From positions 62,001 to 126,000 of the forward strand of contig JAFRBQ010000002.1 of the NCBI GenBank assembly GCA_017404785.1: a stretch of 64,000 nt of DNA, in the 5' to 3' direction. Source of the stretch: Erysipelotrichaceae bacterium (lineage in GTDB: Bacteria > Bacillota_I > Bacilli_A > Erysipelotrichales > Erysipelotrichaceae). This document shows positions 1 through 8,630 of this stretch, piece after piece. The notes beneath the pieces are model-generated. The model saw only the letters and a program-made list of their open reading frames with translations, ran no database searches and had not been told where the DNA came from. Both the position numbers and the translations under genes were made by a program. Position 1 is the stretch's first letter. Each line of letters starts with the position of its first letter.

Positions 1-1151
1 TAGAGGTAATGGGAGCTAGACCTGATTTTGTAGACAAATTAGGTTTAAAATATCTTCCGTATCAGGACGGTTACGATGCCTATACGGCATATATGGCCAA
101 ATGTAACTGGGATATCGGATTGGCTCCGATGCCTTTAAGTGATTTCCATCGCTGCAAGTATTTCAATAAGTATGTTGAATATGCTTCTTTTGGTATCGCG
201 GGTATTTATACCAACTGTGAACCGTATATCTACGGCATCAGAGACAGAGAGAACGGTTTGCTGGTAAATAATACGACTGAAGAATGGGTCAAAGCGATCA
301 GCGAACTTATAGAAAATGAAGAATTGAGAAAAAAGATCTCGGCAGAATGTCTCAGGGAGGCAAATGAGATTTATGCTTTGGATGTGCTGGCTGATGATTA
401 TCTTGAAAAGATCACGACTGATTTTGTGAAAGCTGAAAATTCCCATATTCCTGGATTAGGCTTTGCAAAATTCATCATCTTCTTTAAACGCGTTTTCCGG
501 AAAGTTAAGGAGCAGGGCCTTGGTTTCCCATCCTGGTTTGTCAAAAAGATCGGCAAGAAGATCGAAGACCGAAATGAATTCATCAAAGATAACAGGAATA
601 AAGAAAAATTGAAAGATATAATCAGCAAACAAAAGACGATGTTTGTAATCGCTCCGATGTTCGATGATTCTGATAATAAATATAATCAGAGAGTAAAACG
701 TGTCGATGAATATTTCTCTGATTGTTTCAAGATCTATTTTTCAGGAGAAGACCGTATAGCCGAACACCTGAAAGTAGATATCATCGACGATAAACATGCA
801 ACGATCATCTGCAACAGTTTTGATATCCTTCAGGCTGAAGAAGTTCTTGATCTGATAGGTAAATGCCATAACTGTCTGATACATAGCGTCATCCGTTTCA
901 TGCGCGACAAGATTTCCAATGATATGTACAGAGTGTTCGATCTTCCTGATACAAAAGTCTATTGGGACAGCCATGGCATGATCCCTGAAGAATATCATGA
1001 AGCATCAAATTTTCATACTGAAAAAATAACTGCTGATATCGAAAAGATATTCTACGAGAAAGCAGATGTCCTGATCTGTGAGAACGAAGAACAGAAAGAA
1101 CATTTCATCAGGAAGTATGGAGATAGAGAAATAGAATTCATAATAATATGA
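1..1151 (+). CDS. Glycosyltransferase, 5'-partial, with a second truncated GT-like domain
   Basis: The frame is open to the left edge of the window, so the true start lies upstream; the first visible ATG is at 9. Residues 1-140 from that ATG resemble the C-terminal nucleotide-binding half of a GT4-type glycosyltransferase: a segment rich in D and G (GLAPMPLSDF), then YVEYASFGIAGIYT and ENGLLV, as in the donor-sugar site. After a basic linker (about 150-205), residues 208-380 look like the N-terminal Rossmann half of another glycosyltransferase (FVIAPMFDDSD to ADVLICENEEQ), but the protein stops where the matching C-terminal half should begin. The stop overlaps the next ATG (ATGA at 1148-1151), which suggests translational coupling. 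The role in polysaccharide assembly is inferred from the neighbours. The acceptor and donor cannot be read from the sequence. Confidence 0.7.
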   Translation, partial: EVMGARPDFVDKLGLKYLPYQDGYDAYTAYMAKCNWDIGLAPMPLSDFHRCKYFNKYVEYASFGIAGIYTNCEPYIYGIRDRENGLLVNNTTEEWVKAISELIENEELRKKISAECLREANEIYALDVLADDYLEKITTDFVKAENSHIPGLGFAKFIIFFKRVFRKVKEQGLGFPSWFVKKIGKKIEDRNEFIKDNRNKEKLKDIISKQKTMFVIAPMFDDSDNKYNQRVKRVDEYFSDCFKIYFSGEDRIAEHLKVDIIDDKHATIICNSFDILQAEEVLDLIGKCHNCLIHSVIRFMRDKISNDMYRVFDLPDTKVYWDSHGMIPEEYHEASNFHTEKITADIEKIFYEKADVLICENEEQKEHFIRKYGDREIEFIII

Positions 1152-3136
1152 GTACTGTAGATAAACTGCTATTCAAGATCAATCCCAAAGCCGTTATTGA
1201 AAGATCGGCTTATTTCGACAAGGAATGGTATAAGAAGAAATACAATATTGGATCTGATCCGGCAAAACATTATCTGAATGAAGGCTGGAAATTGGATTAT
1301 AATCCTTCAGAACGTTTTTCATCAAAAGACTATCTGATCAATAATCCCGATATAAAGGATGTCAATCCATTACTGCATTATGAAGTCTTTGGAAAATATG
1401 AAGGAAGAAGAGCTTTTGTTCCGGCAACAGAAATAATGAACAGTTATAATGCCGAAAAGATCGATATACCGTATGAAGAGTATTATAAAAAGATCGAGGA
1501 AAAGCAGGTCGTCAGTTTTGATGTTTTTGATACCTTGGTTATCAGACCTTTTGTGAATGCGAATGAAGTATTTGATTATTTGGAGAAAACATATAACAAA
1601 AGCGGTTTCGCTAAGCAAAGAAAAGAAGCTGAAATTGAAGCAAGAAAGCAGCTTCAGAAAGAAGTGAATATTGATGAGATCTATCAGTTTATTTCTGATG
1701 AATATAAAACATTGAAAGAAAAAGAGATTGAATGCGAGATCAGGTTCTGTCATTTAAATCCACAGATCCGGCCTCTCTATGATAAAGCAAAAGAGCTTCA
1801 CAAGAGAGTTATTGCCGTCTCTGATATGTATCTTGATTCAAAAGTCATTAAAAAGATCCTCGATGGATCTGACTATGTCATGGATGAAGTATATGTATCG
1901 TGCGATCTGAATAAAACTAAGGGATCAGGAGAACTGTTTAAGGAAGTATCTGAAAAGGAAAACATAAAACCGGAAGGTATGGTTCATTTTGGCGATAACT
2001 ATATAAGTGACTTTTCAGAAGCCAGGACCTGTGGTATCGATGCCTATCAGACTCCAAAGATCGTCGACAGTTTCCTGTCTGATAAAAAGAACAGTTCTTA
2101 TCTTTCTTTTATGAACAGAAGATACAGTTTGGCGGCTTCTGCTTATATTTCACAGATGGCTGAACATGAAAACAAAAAAAACAATGATTTATTCTTTACT
2201 GAATTAGGATATTCATTGGGTGGTCCTTTAGCTATGGGCTATCTGAATTATCTTTGTGAGAAGGCAAAAGAGAAACAGATCGATAAACTGCTGTTTGTTT
2301 CAAGAGACGGCTATGCACTGAAAGAACTGTATGAAAAGTATTTCTATGATACTTACAGAATAGAGAATGAATATGTCTATCTGTCTAGAGCTTGTATCTA
2401 TTCGGGAAGTATCGAAAACAGACTTACTGAAGATCTCAAGAAAATTCTTTCTATTGCGAAGATCAGCATACCTGAAATAGAAATATTTGAGACTGAAGAA
2501 GAAAACAGGAAAGAATACGATAAATATAAATCAAAAATCGATGAATGGTCATTAAAACAAAGTAATAATTTGAAAAAACATCTGGAAAAGATAAGTGGAG
2601 ACTGTTTGAGGATCGCTACTGTCGATATGTTCTCTGGAAACTATACTTCCCAGAAAGGAGCAAAGTATTATCTAAAAGACAGAATTGTGACAGGATTTTA
2701 TGCAGGGAATTTTGCGGATAATGAAATCACACATGATACATACTCAGAAAGACTATTGGGTATGAGAGACAATCTGCCGGTCAAGATGAGCGAATTCCTG
2801 ATCACATCATATGAAAGTCCGATCTGTGGCATAGATGAGAATGGAATACCTGTATATGAATATGCCCAGGATGAGAATAAGAGGGTCAGATATGAACAGA
2901 TCATGAAAGGTATCGAAAAATACTTTGATGATCATTTGCGTTTCTTTGATTTTGATGAGAGATTCATTCTTTCACTTGATGAATGGCTGGATCTGAGTGA
3001 TTCATATCTGAAAGAATGTGCTGATGAAGATATTGAATTATTGGGAACGATAATCGATTCTGAGAATCCGGTTGCGGATAAAACAGATAAATCTATCTCT
3101 GAACTGATCAGATCTTACAGAGAAAAGGGATATTGA
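1148..3136 (+). CDS. HAD-superfamily protein of polysaccharide loci (COG5610-like)
   Basis: This 662-residue protein starts in a 4-base overlap with the upstream gene. Residues 20-95 carry two tandem copies of a short motif common at the ends of surface-glycan glycosyltransferases (YFDKEWYKKKYN, then DPAKHYLNEGW; YLINNPDI, then NPLLHYEVFG). Residues 115-310 form a HAD hydrolase domain: motif I is DVFDTL, motif II is AVSDMY and motif IV is GDNYISD. The C-terminal half begins with a LLFVSRDGYAL segment typical of the COG5610 family and has no clear catalytic motif that I recognise. The protein is soluble and lacks a signal peptide. It probably acts in the cytoplasm on a sugar-phosphate or glycan intermediate, but the substrate is unknown. 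Confidence 0.7.
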   Translation: MSTVDKLLFKINPKAVIERSAYFDKEWYKKKYNIGSDPAKHYLNEGWKLDYNPSERFSSKDYLINNPDIKDVNPLLHYEVFGKYEGRRAFVPATEIMNSYNAEKIDIPYEEYYKKIEEKQVVSFDVFDTLVIRPFVNANEVFDYLEKTYNKSGFAKQRKEAEIEARKQLQKEVNIDEIYQFISDEYKTLKEKEIECEIRFCHLNPQIRPLYDKAKELHKRVIAVSDMYLDSKVIKKILDGSDYVMDEVYVSCDLNKTKGSGELFKEVSEKENIKPEGMVHFGDNYISDFSEARTCGIDAYQTPKIVDSFLSDKKNSSYLSFMNRRYSLAASAYISQMAEHENKKNNDLFFTELGYSLGGPLAMGYLNYLCEKAKEKQIDKLLFVSRDGYALKELYEKYFYDTYRIENEYVYLSRACIYSGSIENRLTEDLKKILSIAKISIPEIEIFETEEENRKEYDKYKSKIDEWSLKQSNNLKKHLEKISGDCLRIATVDMFSGNYTSQKGAKYYLKDRIVTGFYAGNFADNEITHDTYSERLLGMRDNLPVKMSEFLITSYESPICGIDENGIPVYEYAQDENKRVRYEQIMKGIEKYFDDHLRFFDFDERFILSLDEWLDLSDSYLKECADEDIELLGTIIDSENPVADKTDKSISELIRSYREKGY

Positions 3137-3146
3137 TAGATGAAGA

Positions 3147-3155
3147 TGTTATAAT
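3147..3155 (+). promoter_or_regulatory. Extended -10 promoter for the rfbA segment
   Basis: TGTTATAAT is an extended -10 element (TGnTATAAT) with no good -35 at 17 bases. It would start transcription near 3162, giving a leader of about 19 bases with a purine-rich ribosome site (AGAGGAAAAAG) before the rfbA ATG. The same TGTTATAAT string precedes the Fic gene, the acidic tail-anchored gene and the HAD gene in this window. Confidence 0.5.
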
Positions 3156-3180
3156 TTTGGAGTAAAAGAGGAAAAAGACG

Positions 3181-4065
3181 ATGAAAGGTATTATTTTAGC
3201 CGGTGGAGCCGGAACGAGATTATATCCGTTAACGATGGTTACATCTAAACAGCTTTTACCTGTTTATGATAAACCGATGATATATTATCCCTTAAGCACT
3301 TTGATGCTGGCAGGGATAAAAGATATCCTTGTTATCTCAACACCAAGCGATACGCCGAGATTTGAAGAACTTCTAGGTGACGGATCACAGTATGGCGTAA
3401 AACTGTCGTATTGTGTACAACCGTCTCCGGATGGACTCGCTCAGGCCTTTATTCTTGGTGAAAAGTTCATCGGCAAGGAAGCATGTGCAATGGTCCTTGG
3501 TGACAACATCTTCTTCGGCGATGGATTCAGTCATATCTTAAAGAAAGCCAAAGAAAACGCAGAAGAAAAGAAGAGAGCGACGATCTTTGGTTACCATGTC
3601 AACGATCCGGAAAGATTCGGCATCGTCGAATTCGACAAGAAAGGCAGAGTATTGTCTGTCGAAGAGAAACCGCAGAATCCTAAATCCAATTACTGCATAA
3701 CCGGTCTGTATTTCTATCCGGCCGGTGTTTCAAAGATGGCTAATAACGTTATCCCTTCGCCAAGAGGAGAGCTTGAGATCACGACATTGAATGATATGTA
3801 TCTCAAGAAAAAGAAATTGGATGTTGAATTACTCGGCAGAGGCTATGCTTGGCTGGATACCGGAACGATGGATTCGTTAGTTGAAGCAGCCAACTACGTT
3901 CAGATCATTTCCAAGAGACAGAATATCGTCATCTCTGCTCCTGAAGAGATCGGATTCAAGTACGGTTGGATCTCAAAGAAACAGCTGATGGAAAGTGCCA
4001 AGCGCTATGGAAAATCTCCATATGGGGAACATCTGAAAGCAGTTGCGGAGGATAAGGCTGAATAA
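3181..4065 (+). CDS. rfbA: Glucose-1-phosphate thymidylyltransferase (RmlA)
   Basis: RmlA joins dTTP and glucose-1-phosphate to make dTDP-glucose, the first step of dTDP-L-rhamnose synthesis in the cytoplasm. The N-terminus carries the nucleotide-binding signature [11 protein letters not shown] and the basic residue region [23 protein letters not shown] and the metal-binding region [11 protein letters not shown] follow, and the C-terminal [10 protein letters not shown] segment is typical of the family. At 294 residues it is the usual length. It sits behind its own extended -10 promoter and its stop overlaps the rfbC start by one base. Assignment is secure from motifs. Confidence 0.96.
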   Translation: MKGIILAGGAGTRLYPLTMVTSKQLLPVYDKPMIYYPLSTLMLAGIKDILVISTPSDTPRFEELLGDGSQYGVKLSYCVQPSPDGLAQAFILGEKFIGKEACAMVLGDNIFFGDGFSHILKKAKENAEEKKRATIFGYHVNDPERFGIVEFDKKGRVLSVEEKPQNPKSNYCITGLYFYPAGVSKMANNVIPSPRGELEITTLNDMYLKKKKLDVELLGRGYAWLDTGTMDSLVEAANYVQIISKRQNIVISAPEEIGFKYGWISKKQLMESAKRYGKSPYGEHLKAVAEDKAE

Positions 4066-4637
4066 TGAAGAAGATCGAAACGGCTATTGAAGGAGTCTAT
4101 ATCATAGAATCAGACTGTTACGGAGATAACAGAGGATGGTTCATGGAAACATATAATGAGGCCAAATTCCATGAAATGGGTATCGATACTGTTTTTGTCC
4201 AGGATAACATGTCCTACAGTGCCCAGAAGGGAACGTTAAGAGGCTTGCATTACCAGAGAGCTCCTTATTCACAGGCTAAACTGGTAAGATGCACTAAAGG
4301 TAAAGTCATTGATGTTGCGGTAGATATCAGAAAAGGATCGCCTACTTATGGCAAATGGACATCTTGTGAATTATCTGCTGAGAACAAGCGTATGTTCTAT
4401 ATACCTAAAGGTATGGCCCATGGTTTTTTGACGGTAACTGATGATGTGGAATTCCAGTACAAGTGTGATGCTTTGTACAACAAAGAATCCGAAGGCGGTA
4501 TCAGATATGATGATCCGACCATCAATGTCGACTGGGGTTCATTGTTGAACGGTATTGAACCAGTCCTATCTGAAAAGGACAAGATCGCACCGACACTGGA
4601 AGAGTGCAATGCGAATTTCGTATATGAGAAAGAATAA
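4065..4637 (+). CDS. rfbC: dTDP-4-dehydrorhamnose 3,5-epimerase (RmlC)
   Basis: RmlC epimerises carbons 3 and 5 of dTDP-4-keto-6-deoxyglucose, the third step to dTDP-L-rhamnose. The 190-residue cupin shows the family hallmarks: DNRGWFMETY, FVQDNMSYS, then GTLRGLHYQ with the catalytic histidine, and KGMAHGFLT in the second half. It overlaps rfbA by one base (TAATG) and its stop abuts the start of the next gene, so the three are co-translated. The other two rhamnose genes lie downstream at 7608-9497, separated by three genes. Confidence 0.95.
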   Translation: MKKIETAIEGVYIIESDCYGDNRGWFMETYNEAKFHEMGIDTVFVQDNMSYSAQKGTLRGLHYQRAPYSQAKLVRCTKGKVIDVAVDIRKGSPTYGKWTSCELSAENKRMFYIPKGMAHGFLTVTDDVEFQYKCDALYNKESEGGIRYDDPTINVDWGSLLNGIEPVLSEKDKIAPTLEECNANFVYEKE

Positions 4638-5600
4638 ATGAAAAAGTTTGGAGTATTAATTATTTGTATTTTATGTCTGGTTTTGAGTTCATGTTCACTG
4701 GCAGCATGTTCTTTTATGCATGAACAGACAGAAGATATTCATATCATTTACACAAATGATGTTGCCAGTAAGATCGATAAGAATTTCGGCTATGCCGGGG
4801 TCAAAGGCTATACAGATTATGTAAAAAGCAATAATAAATATGTGGCATTGGTCGATGCCGGAGACTTTTATGATGGAGATGTATCACATTTGAGTAATGG
4901 CGAGTATATTACCCAGATCATGAATGTTGTGGGATATGACGTAGTCACAATAGGCAATCAGGAGTTTGCAATCGGTCTGGATGCTTTGGCAAACAATATC
5001 CATGAAGCTGATTTTGATTTCGTGAGTTGCAATATCAAATACGTTGGTGAAGGCAAAGACGTTCTTAGTGGAGTTAAGCCGTATGTAATCAAGAATTACG
5101 GAGGCGTGAGAGTCGCTTTTGTAGGTGTTACAACACCTGAAACACTTATCGAAAATAAACAGGCTTACGAAGCAATCACAGTAAACGGTGTACCTCAATA
5201 TGATTTTTATGGCGCTAATGATGGACAAGATCTTTACGAACAGATCCAGAAGACTGTCAACAAAGCCAGAAAGAGAGCTGAATACGTTATCCTCCTTGCA
5301 CATTTAGGTTCCAACAGTGTTACTGAAGGATGGAGCTCAAAAGATGTGATTATGAACACCTATGGTATCGATGCGGTCATCGATGGGCATTCGCATACAC
5401 CGATTGAAGGTGAGGTTGTACTTAACAAGAACGGTGAAGATGTCGCATTGACATCTACGGGTGAAAAGCTTCAGAACCTTGGTGAGATGATCCTGCATCC
5501 TGATCACACCATCAATACGACGTTATATCAGACTGTATATGAAATAGACGCTGGTGTAAAAGAAATGGTGGAGTCTATATTTGAAGAGATCGGTGAATAA
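4638..5600 (+). CDS. 5'-nucleotidase-like metallophosphatase lipoprotein with altered active site
   Basis: The 320-residue protein begins with a lipoprotein signal peptide (MKKFGVLIICILCLVLSSCS; lipobox ending in the Cys at about residue 20), so it should sit on the outer face of the membrane. The rest matches the N-terminal metallophosphatase domain of the UshA/5'-nucleotidase family; the C-terminal substrate domain is absent. LVDAGDFYDG, LLAHLG and DGHSHTP are conserved. Two key histidines are not: the usual TNDxH motif reads TNDVAS, and GNHEF reads GNQEF. It may be catalytically weak, altered or a binding protein. It directly abuts rfbC, which suggests a job tied to the surface polysaccharide. 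Confidence 0.75.
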   Translation: MKKFGVLIICILCLVLSSCSLAACSFMHEQTEDIHIIYTNDVASKIDKNFGYAGVKGYTDYVKSNNKYVALVDAGDFYDGDVSHLSNGEYITQIMNVVGYDVVTIGNQEFAIGLDALANNIHEADFDFVSCNIKYVGEGKDVLSGVKPYVIKNYGGVRVAFVGVTTPETLIENKQAYEAITVNGVPQYDFYGANDGQDLYEQIQKTVNKARKRAEYVILLAHLGSNSVTEGWSSKDVIMNTYGIDAVIDGHSHTPIEGEVVLNKNGEDVALTSTGEKLQNLGEMILHPDHTINTTLYQTVYEIDAGVKEMVESIFEEIGE

Positions 5601-5603
5601 TTT

Positions 5604-6521
5604 ATGAAAAACAGAAAGATTATTATCGTACTTGCAATCTTGTTTCTATTGATCGTTGCTGGGGCTCTCGGTTCGATCAAGGGTGCTAAATTCCTGATGG
5701 AAAAATATCACTATCTCAGAGACAAGGTAACGGAGATTGACAAATTCAATCAGGAAAACATCAGACACTACGACTTTGATTATTCCTGGGCAGAAGGAAA
5801 CAGACTGATAGCTCATGCGTTTGGCGGTAAAGGATCAAAGACTTATACAAATGCTCTGGAAGCATTCCTGTATAACTATGAACTGGGTCACAGAATCTTT
5901 GAGGTAGATTTTGATCTTACTACTGATAATAAGACGATATGCTGTCATGATGAGGAATGGTGGAGATATATAACCGGTAATGAAGAAAGTGGTGTTGAGT
6001 ATTCATACGAGAACTTTAAGAATACAACGTTGTTCAATGATTATACGCCTCTAGATTATAAGGATATCGTTGATCTGCTTAACGAATATCCGGATATATA
6101 TATCATTACTGATACGAAGTATTCTGATGAATTAAGTGTTTATAAGCAGTTTTCACAGATTGTAGACTATGCCAGGGAAGTTGATCCGGAAGTTCTGGAC
6201 AGGATCATTCCGCAAGTCTATACGAAGGATATGCTTAATTATGTCATGAACAACCATGATTTCCGTTCAGTCATTTTCACTCTATATCAGATTCAATGGG
6301 AAAAGGAAGATATAGCTAAATTCTGTAAAAGAAGTGGAATTAACTTTATAACTGTCAGTTCAGATAATATCGAATCGGATATTCTTGATTTATGGAAATC
6401 CATGAATATCATAGTCGCAGTCCATACAATCGATGATACTGAAGAAGCGAAAGAGTTAATTGATGACGGTGTAGATATGATTTATACGAATTTTATTGAA
6501 CCTGATGATTTTGGCAACTAA
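5604..6521 (+). CDS. Membrane-anchored GDPD-like phosphodiesterase
   Basis: One N-terminal membrane segment (about residues 5-25) is followed by an extracytoplasmic TIM-barrel resembling glycerophosphodiester phosphodiesterases. The metal-site motif EVDFDLT and the later HD pair (CCHDEEWW) are present, as is ITDTKYSDE in the middle of the barrel. The classical HRG and PENT motifs are replaced by HAFGG and YTNALEAF; I recall this AH-G-G/YTN pattern as typical of a GDPD-like subfamily, so the enzyme need not be inactive. The gene starts 3 bases after the lipoprotein gene. It could cleave glycerophosphodiester groups from a teichoic-acid-like polymer, but that is inference. Confidence 0.75.
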   Translation: MKNRKIIIVLAILFLLIVAGALGSIKGAKFLMEKYHYLRDKVTEIDKFNQENIRHYDFDYSWAEGNRLIAHAFGGKGSKTYTNALEAFLYNYELGHRIFEVDFDLTTDNKTICCHDEEWWRYITGNEESGVEYSYENFKNTTLFNDYTPLDYKDIVDLLNEYPDIYIITDTKYSDELSVYKQFSQIVDYAREVDPEVLDRIIPQVYTKDMLNYVMNNHDFRSVIFTLYQIQWEKEDIAKFCKRSGINFITVSSDNIESDILDLWKSMNIIVAVHTIDDTEEAKELIDDGVDMIYTNFIEPDDFGN

Positions 6522-6651
6522 ATCATTTTAAAGTATAAAGGATTTCATTAATCTGATAAGAATATAGAGTTATCTGTTTTAATTTGGTAAAATTATGTTG
6601 ATATCCGGATAACGGAAAATTTTTGTTGTGTGATAACGTATAGTATAGAAA
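6522..6651. other. AT-rich intergenic region before the first GT2 gene
   Basis: These 130 bases contain no convincing terminator. A 10-base palindrome (TATCCGGATA) lies at about 6601-6611, and a TATAGT box at 6639-6644 lies only seven bases before the next ATG. No Shine-Dalgarno sequence precedes that ATG. Confidence 0.4.
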
Positions 6652-7605
6652 ATGAAAAAGAAAATATCAATTGCAATTCCTTGCTACAGATCTGAAAGCA
6701 CGATCGGAAGATTAACTGAAGAAATAACAAAGGAAATGAAAAAACACAAGGAGTTTAGTTATGAAATAATCCTTGTAAACGATTGTTCACCGGACAACAC
6801 TTTTAATATCATTGCTGATCTTGCAAGAAAGGACGAGCATATTATAGCTTATGATCTTTCTAAAAATTTTGGTGAATCATCTGCATTGATGGCTGCTTTT
6901 TCTAAAGCTAGTGGTGATTATATTGTAAGAATGGATGATGATGGTGAACATGATCCTAAGTATCTATTCCAACTGATTGATAAACTTGAAGAAGGATACG
7001 ATTATGTTTGTGCTGAATTTAAAAATTATCACCATACTTTATACAAACGTATAGGATCAAAGTTTAATTATTGGTTTCTTACAAAGATGATGGATATTCC
7101 AAGCTGTTCAATAATGTCTAGCTATAACGTGACAAGAAGATATGTAATTAATGAAATTTTGAAATATGAAAATCCTAAACCATATATTGATGGCATGGTT
7201 TGGGCCGTTACAACAAAAACCGCTTCTGTGCCGATTGAACATGGATATAGATATGCTGGAGAATCAGGATATAACTTCAGCAAATCGGTTGCACTGTGGT
7301 TAAACGGTGTTACTTCATTTTCAATAAAGCCATTGAGACTGGCCTCGTTAAGTGGATTTATATTTGCATTTTGCGGATTTGTTATCGGTTTAATTGTTAT
7401 TATTGATAAATTAATACATCCAGAAGTTGAAGCTGGTTGGACATCAATGTTTGCAACGTTGTTGTTTATTGGTGGTTTTATCATGATTTTCCTTGGTTTA
7501 ATTGGTGAATATGTTGGAAGGGGATATTTAATCAGTAACCATATTCCACAATATGTTATAAGAGAAGAAGTTAGAAAAGAAAAAGCAAAAGGGAGCAAGA
7601 AATAA
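6652..7605 (+). CDS. GT2 glycosyltransferase, polyprenyl-phosphate glycosyltransferase type (GtrB-like)
   Basis: The 317-residue protein has an N-terminal GT-A domain (ISIAIPCYRSE, VNDCSPDNT, DDDGEHDPKYL with the metal-binding acidic residues) and two C-terminal membrane helices (about 233-255 and 268-292). This is the layout of GtrB/DPM-type enzymes that load a sugar on undecaprenyl phosphate for use outside the cell. Its codons are visibly more AT-rich than those of the flanking rhamnose genes, it has no Shine-Dalgarno sequence, and it splits rfbA/rfbC from rfbB/rfbD, so it may be a late insertion. The donor sugar is unknown. Confidence 0.85.
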   Translation: MKKKISIAIPCYRSESTIGRLTEEITKEMKKHKEFSYEIILVNDCSPDNTFNIIADLARKDEHIIAYDLSKNFGESSALMAAFSKASGDYIVRMDDDGEHDPKYLFQLIDKLEEGYDYVCAEFKNYHHTLYKRIGSKFNYWFLTKMMDIPSCSIMSSYNVTRRYVINEILKYENPKPYIDGMVWAVTTKTASVPIEHGYRYAGESGYNFSKSVALWLNGVTSFSIKPLRLASLSGFIFAFCGFVIGLIVIIDKLIHPEVEAGWTSMFATLLFIGGFIMIFLGLIGEYVGRGYLISNHIPQYVIREEVRKEKAKGSKK

Positions 7606-7607
7606 TA

Positions 7608-8627
7608 ATGAAGATTTTAGTAACAGGTGCAGCAGGATTTATTGGTTCGAATTTTGTATATTATGAACTAGAGAAATATCCGGAAGATGAAATAGTAGCT
7701 TTGGATTTACTGACTTATGCTGGAAACCTCAAGAATCTTGATGGTTGTAAGGATAATCCCAAATTCAAATTTGTAAAGATGGATATCCGCGATCGCGAAA
7801 GCATCAATAAGCTTTTTGAAGAAGAGAAGTTTGATATTGTTGTCAATTTTGCAGCAGAATCACATGTTGACAGAAGCATCAAAGATCCGGAAGTGTTTTT
7901 AAGAACCAATATCATCGGTACGGAAGTGCTGATGGATGCATCTTTGAAATATGGCGTCAAGAGATATCATCAGGTCTCAACTGATGAGGTCTATGGCGAT
8001 CTTCCTCTGGAAGCCACTGATTCATTCTTTACAGAAACGACGCCATTACATACGAGTTCTCCATATTCAGCTTCTAAAGCTTCAGCCGATCTGTTGGTCA
8101 TGGCCTATCACAGGACATTTGGATTGAATATGACGATCACCAGATGTTCAAATAACTACGGTCCTTATCAGTTCCCGGAGAAACTGATCCCGTTAATGAT
8201 CAATAATGCCAGACATGACAAGTCTTTACCGGTATATGGCGAAGGCCTGAATGTCAGAGACTGGTTACATGTATATGATCACTGCGCCGGAATCGATTTA
8301 GTTATGAGATACGGAAAGAACGGTGAAGTCTATAATATTGGTGGTCATAACGAGAGACATAATATCGATGTTGTTAAGACGATCTTAAGAGAACTGGATA
8401 AACCGGAAACACTTATTACCTATGTAACTGACAGAAAAGGTCATGACTTAAGATATGCGATCGATCCGACCAAGATCGAAAATGAATTAGGCTGGAAGCC
8501 TAAGTATAATTTTGAAACAGGTATCAAAGAGACGATCGAATGGTATATGAATAATCAGGAATGGATGGATGACGTCACTTCCGGTGATTATATGAATTAT
8601 TACGAAAAGATGTACGGGGACAGATAG
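7608..8627 (+). CDS. rfbB: dTDP-glucose 4,6-dehydratase (RmlB)
   Basis: RmlB converts dTDP-glucose to dTDP-4-keto-6-deoxyglucose with bound NAD. The 339-residue extended SDR protein shows the glycine-rich dinucleotide motif GAAGFIGSNF, NFAAESHVDRS, the catalytic STDEVYGDL region and the YSASKAS (YxxxK) pair. The GPYQFPEKLIPL and NVRDWLHVYDH signatures of RmlB follow. The start lies two bases after the GT2 stop, and rfbD follows after three bases. Confidence 0.96.
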   Translation: MKILVTGAAGFIGSNFVYYELEKYPEDEIVALDLLTYAGNLKNLDGCKDNPKFKFVKMDIRDRESINKLFEEEKFDIVVNFAAESHVDRSIKDPEVFLRTNIIGTEVLMDASLKYGVKRYHQVSTDEVYGDLPLEATDSFFTETTPLHTSSPYSASKASADLLVMAYHRTFGLNMTITRCSNNYGPYQFPEKLIPLMINNARHDKSLPVYGEGLNVRDWLHVYDHCAGIDLVMRYGKNGEVYNIGGHNERHNIDVVKTILRELDKPETLITYVTDRKGHDLRYAIDPTKIENELGWKPKYNFETGIKETIEWYMNNQEWMDDVTSGDYMNYYEKMYGDR

Positions 8628-8630
8628 AAA

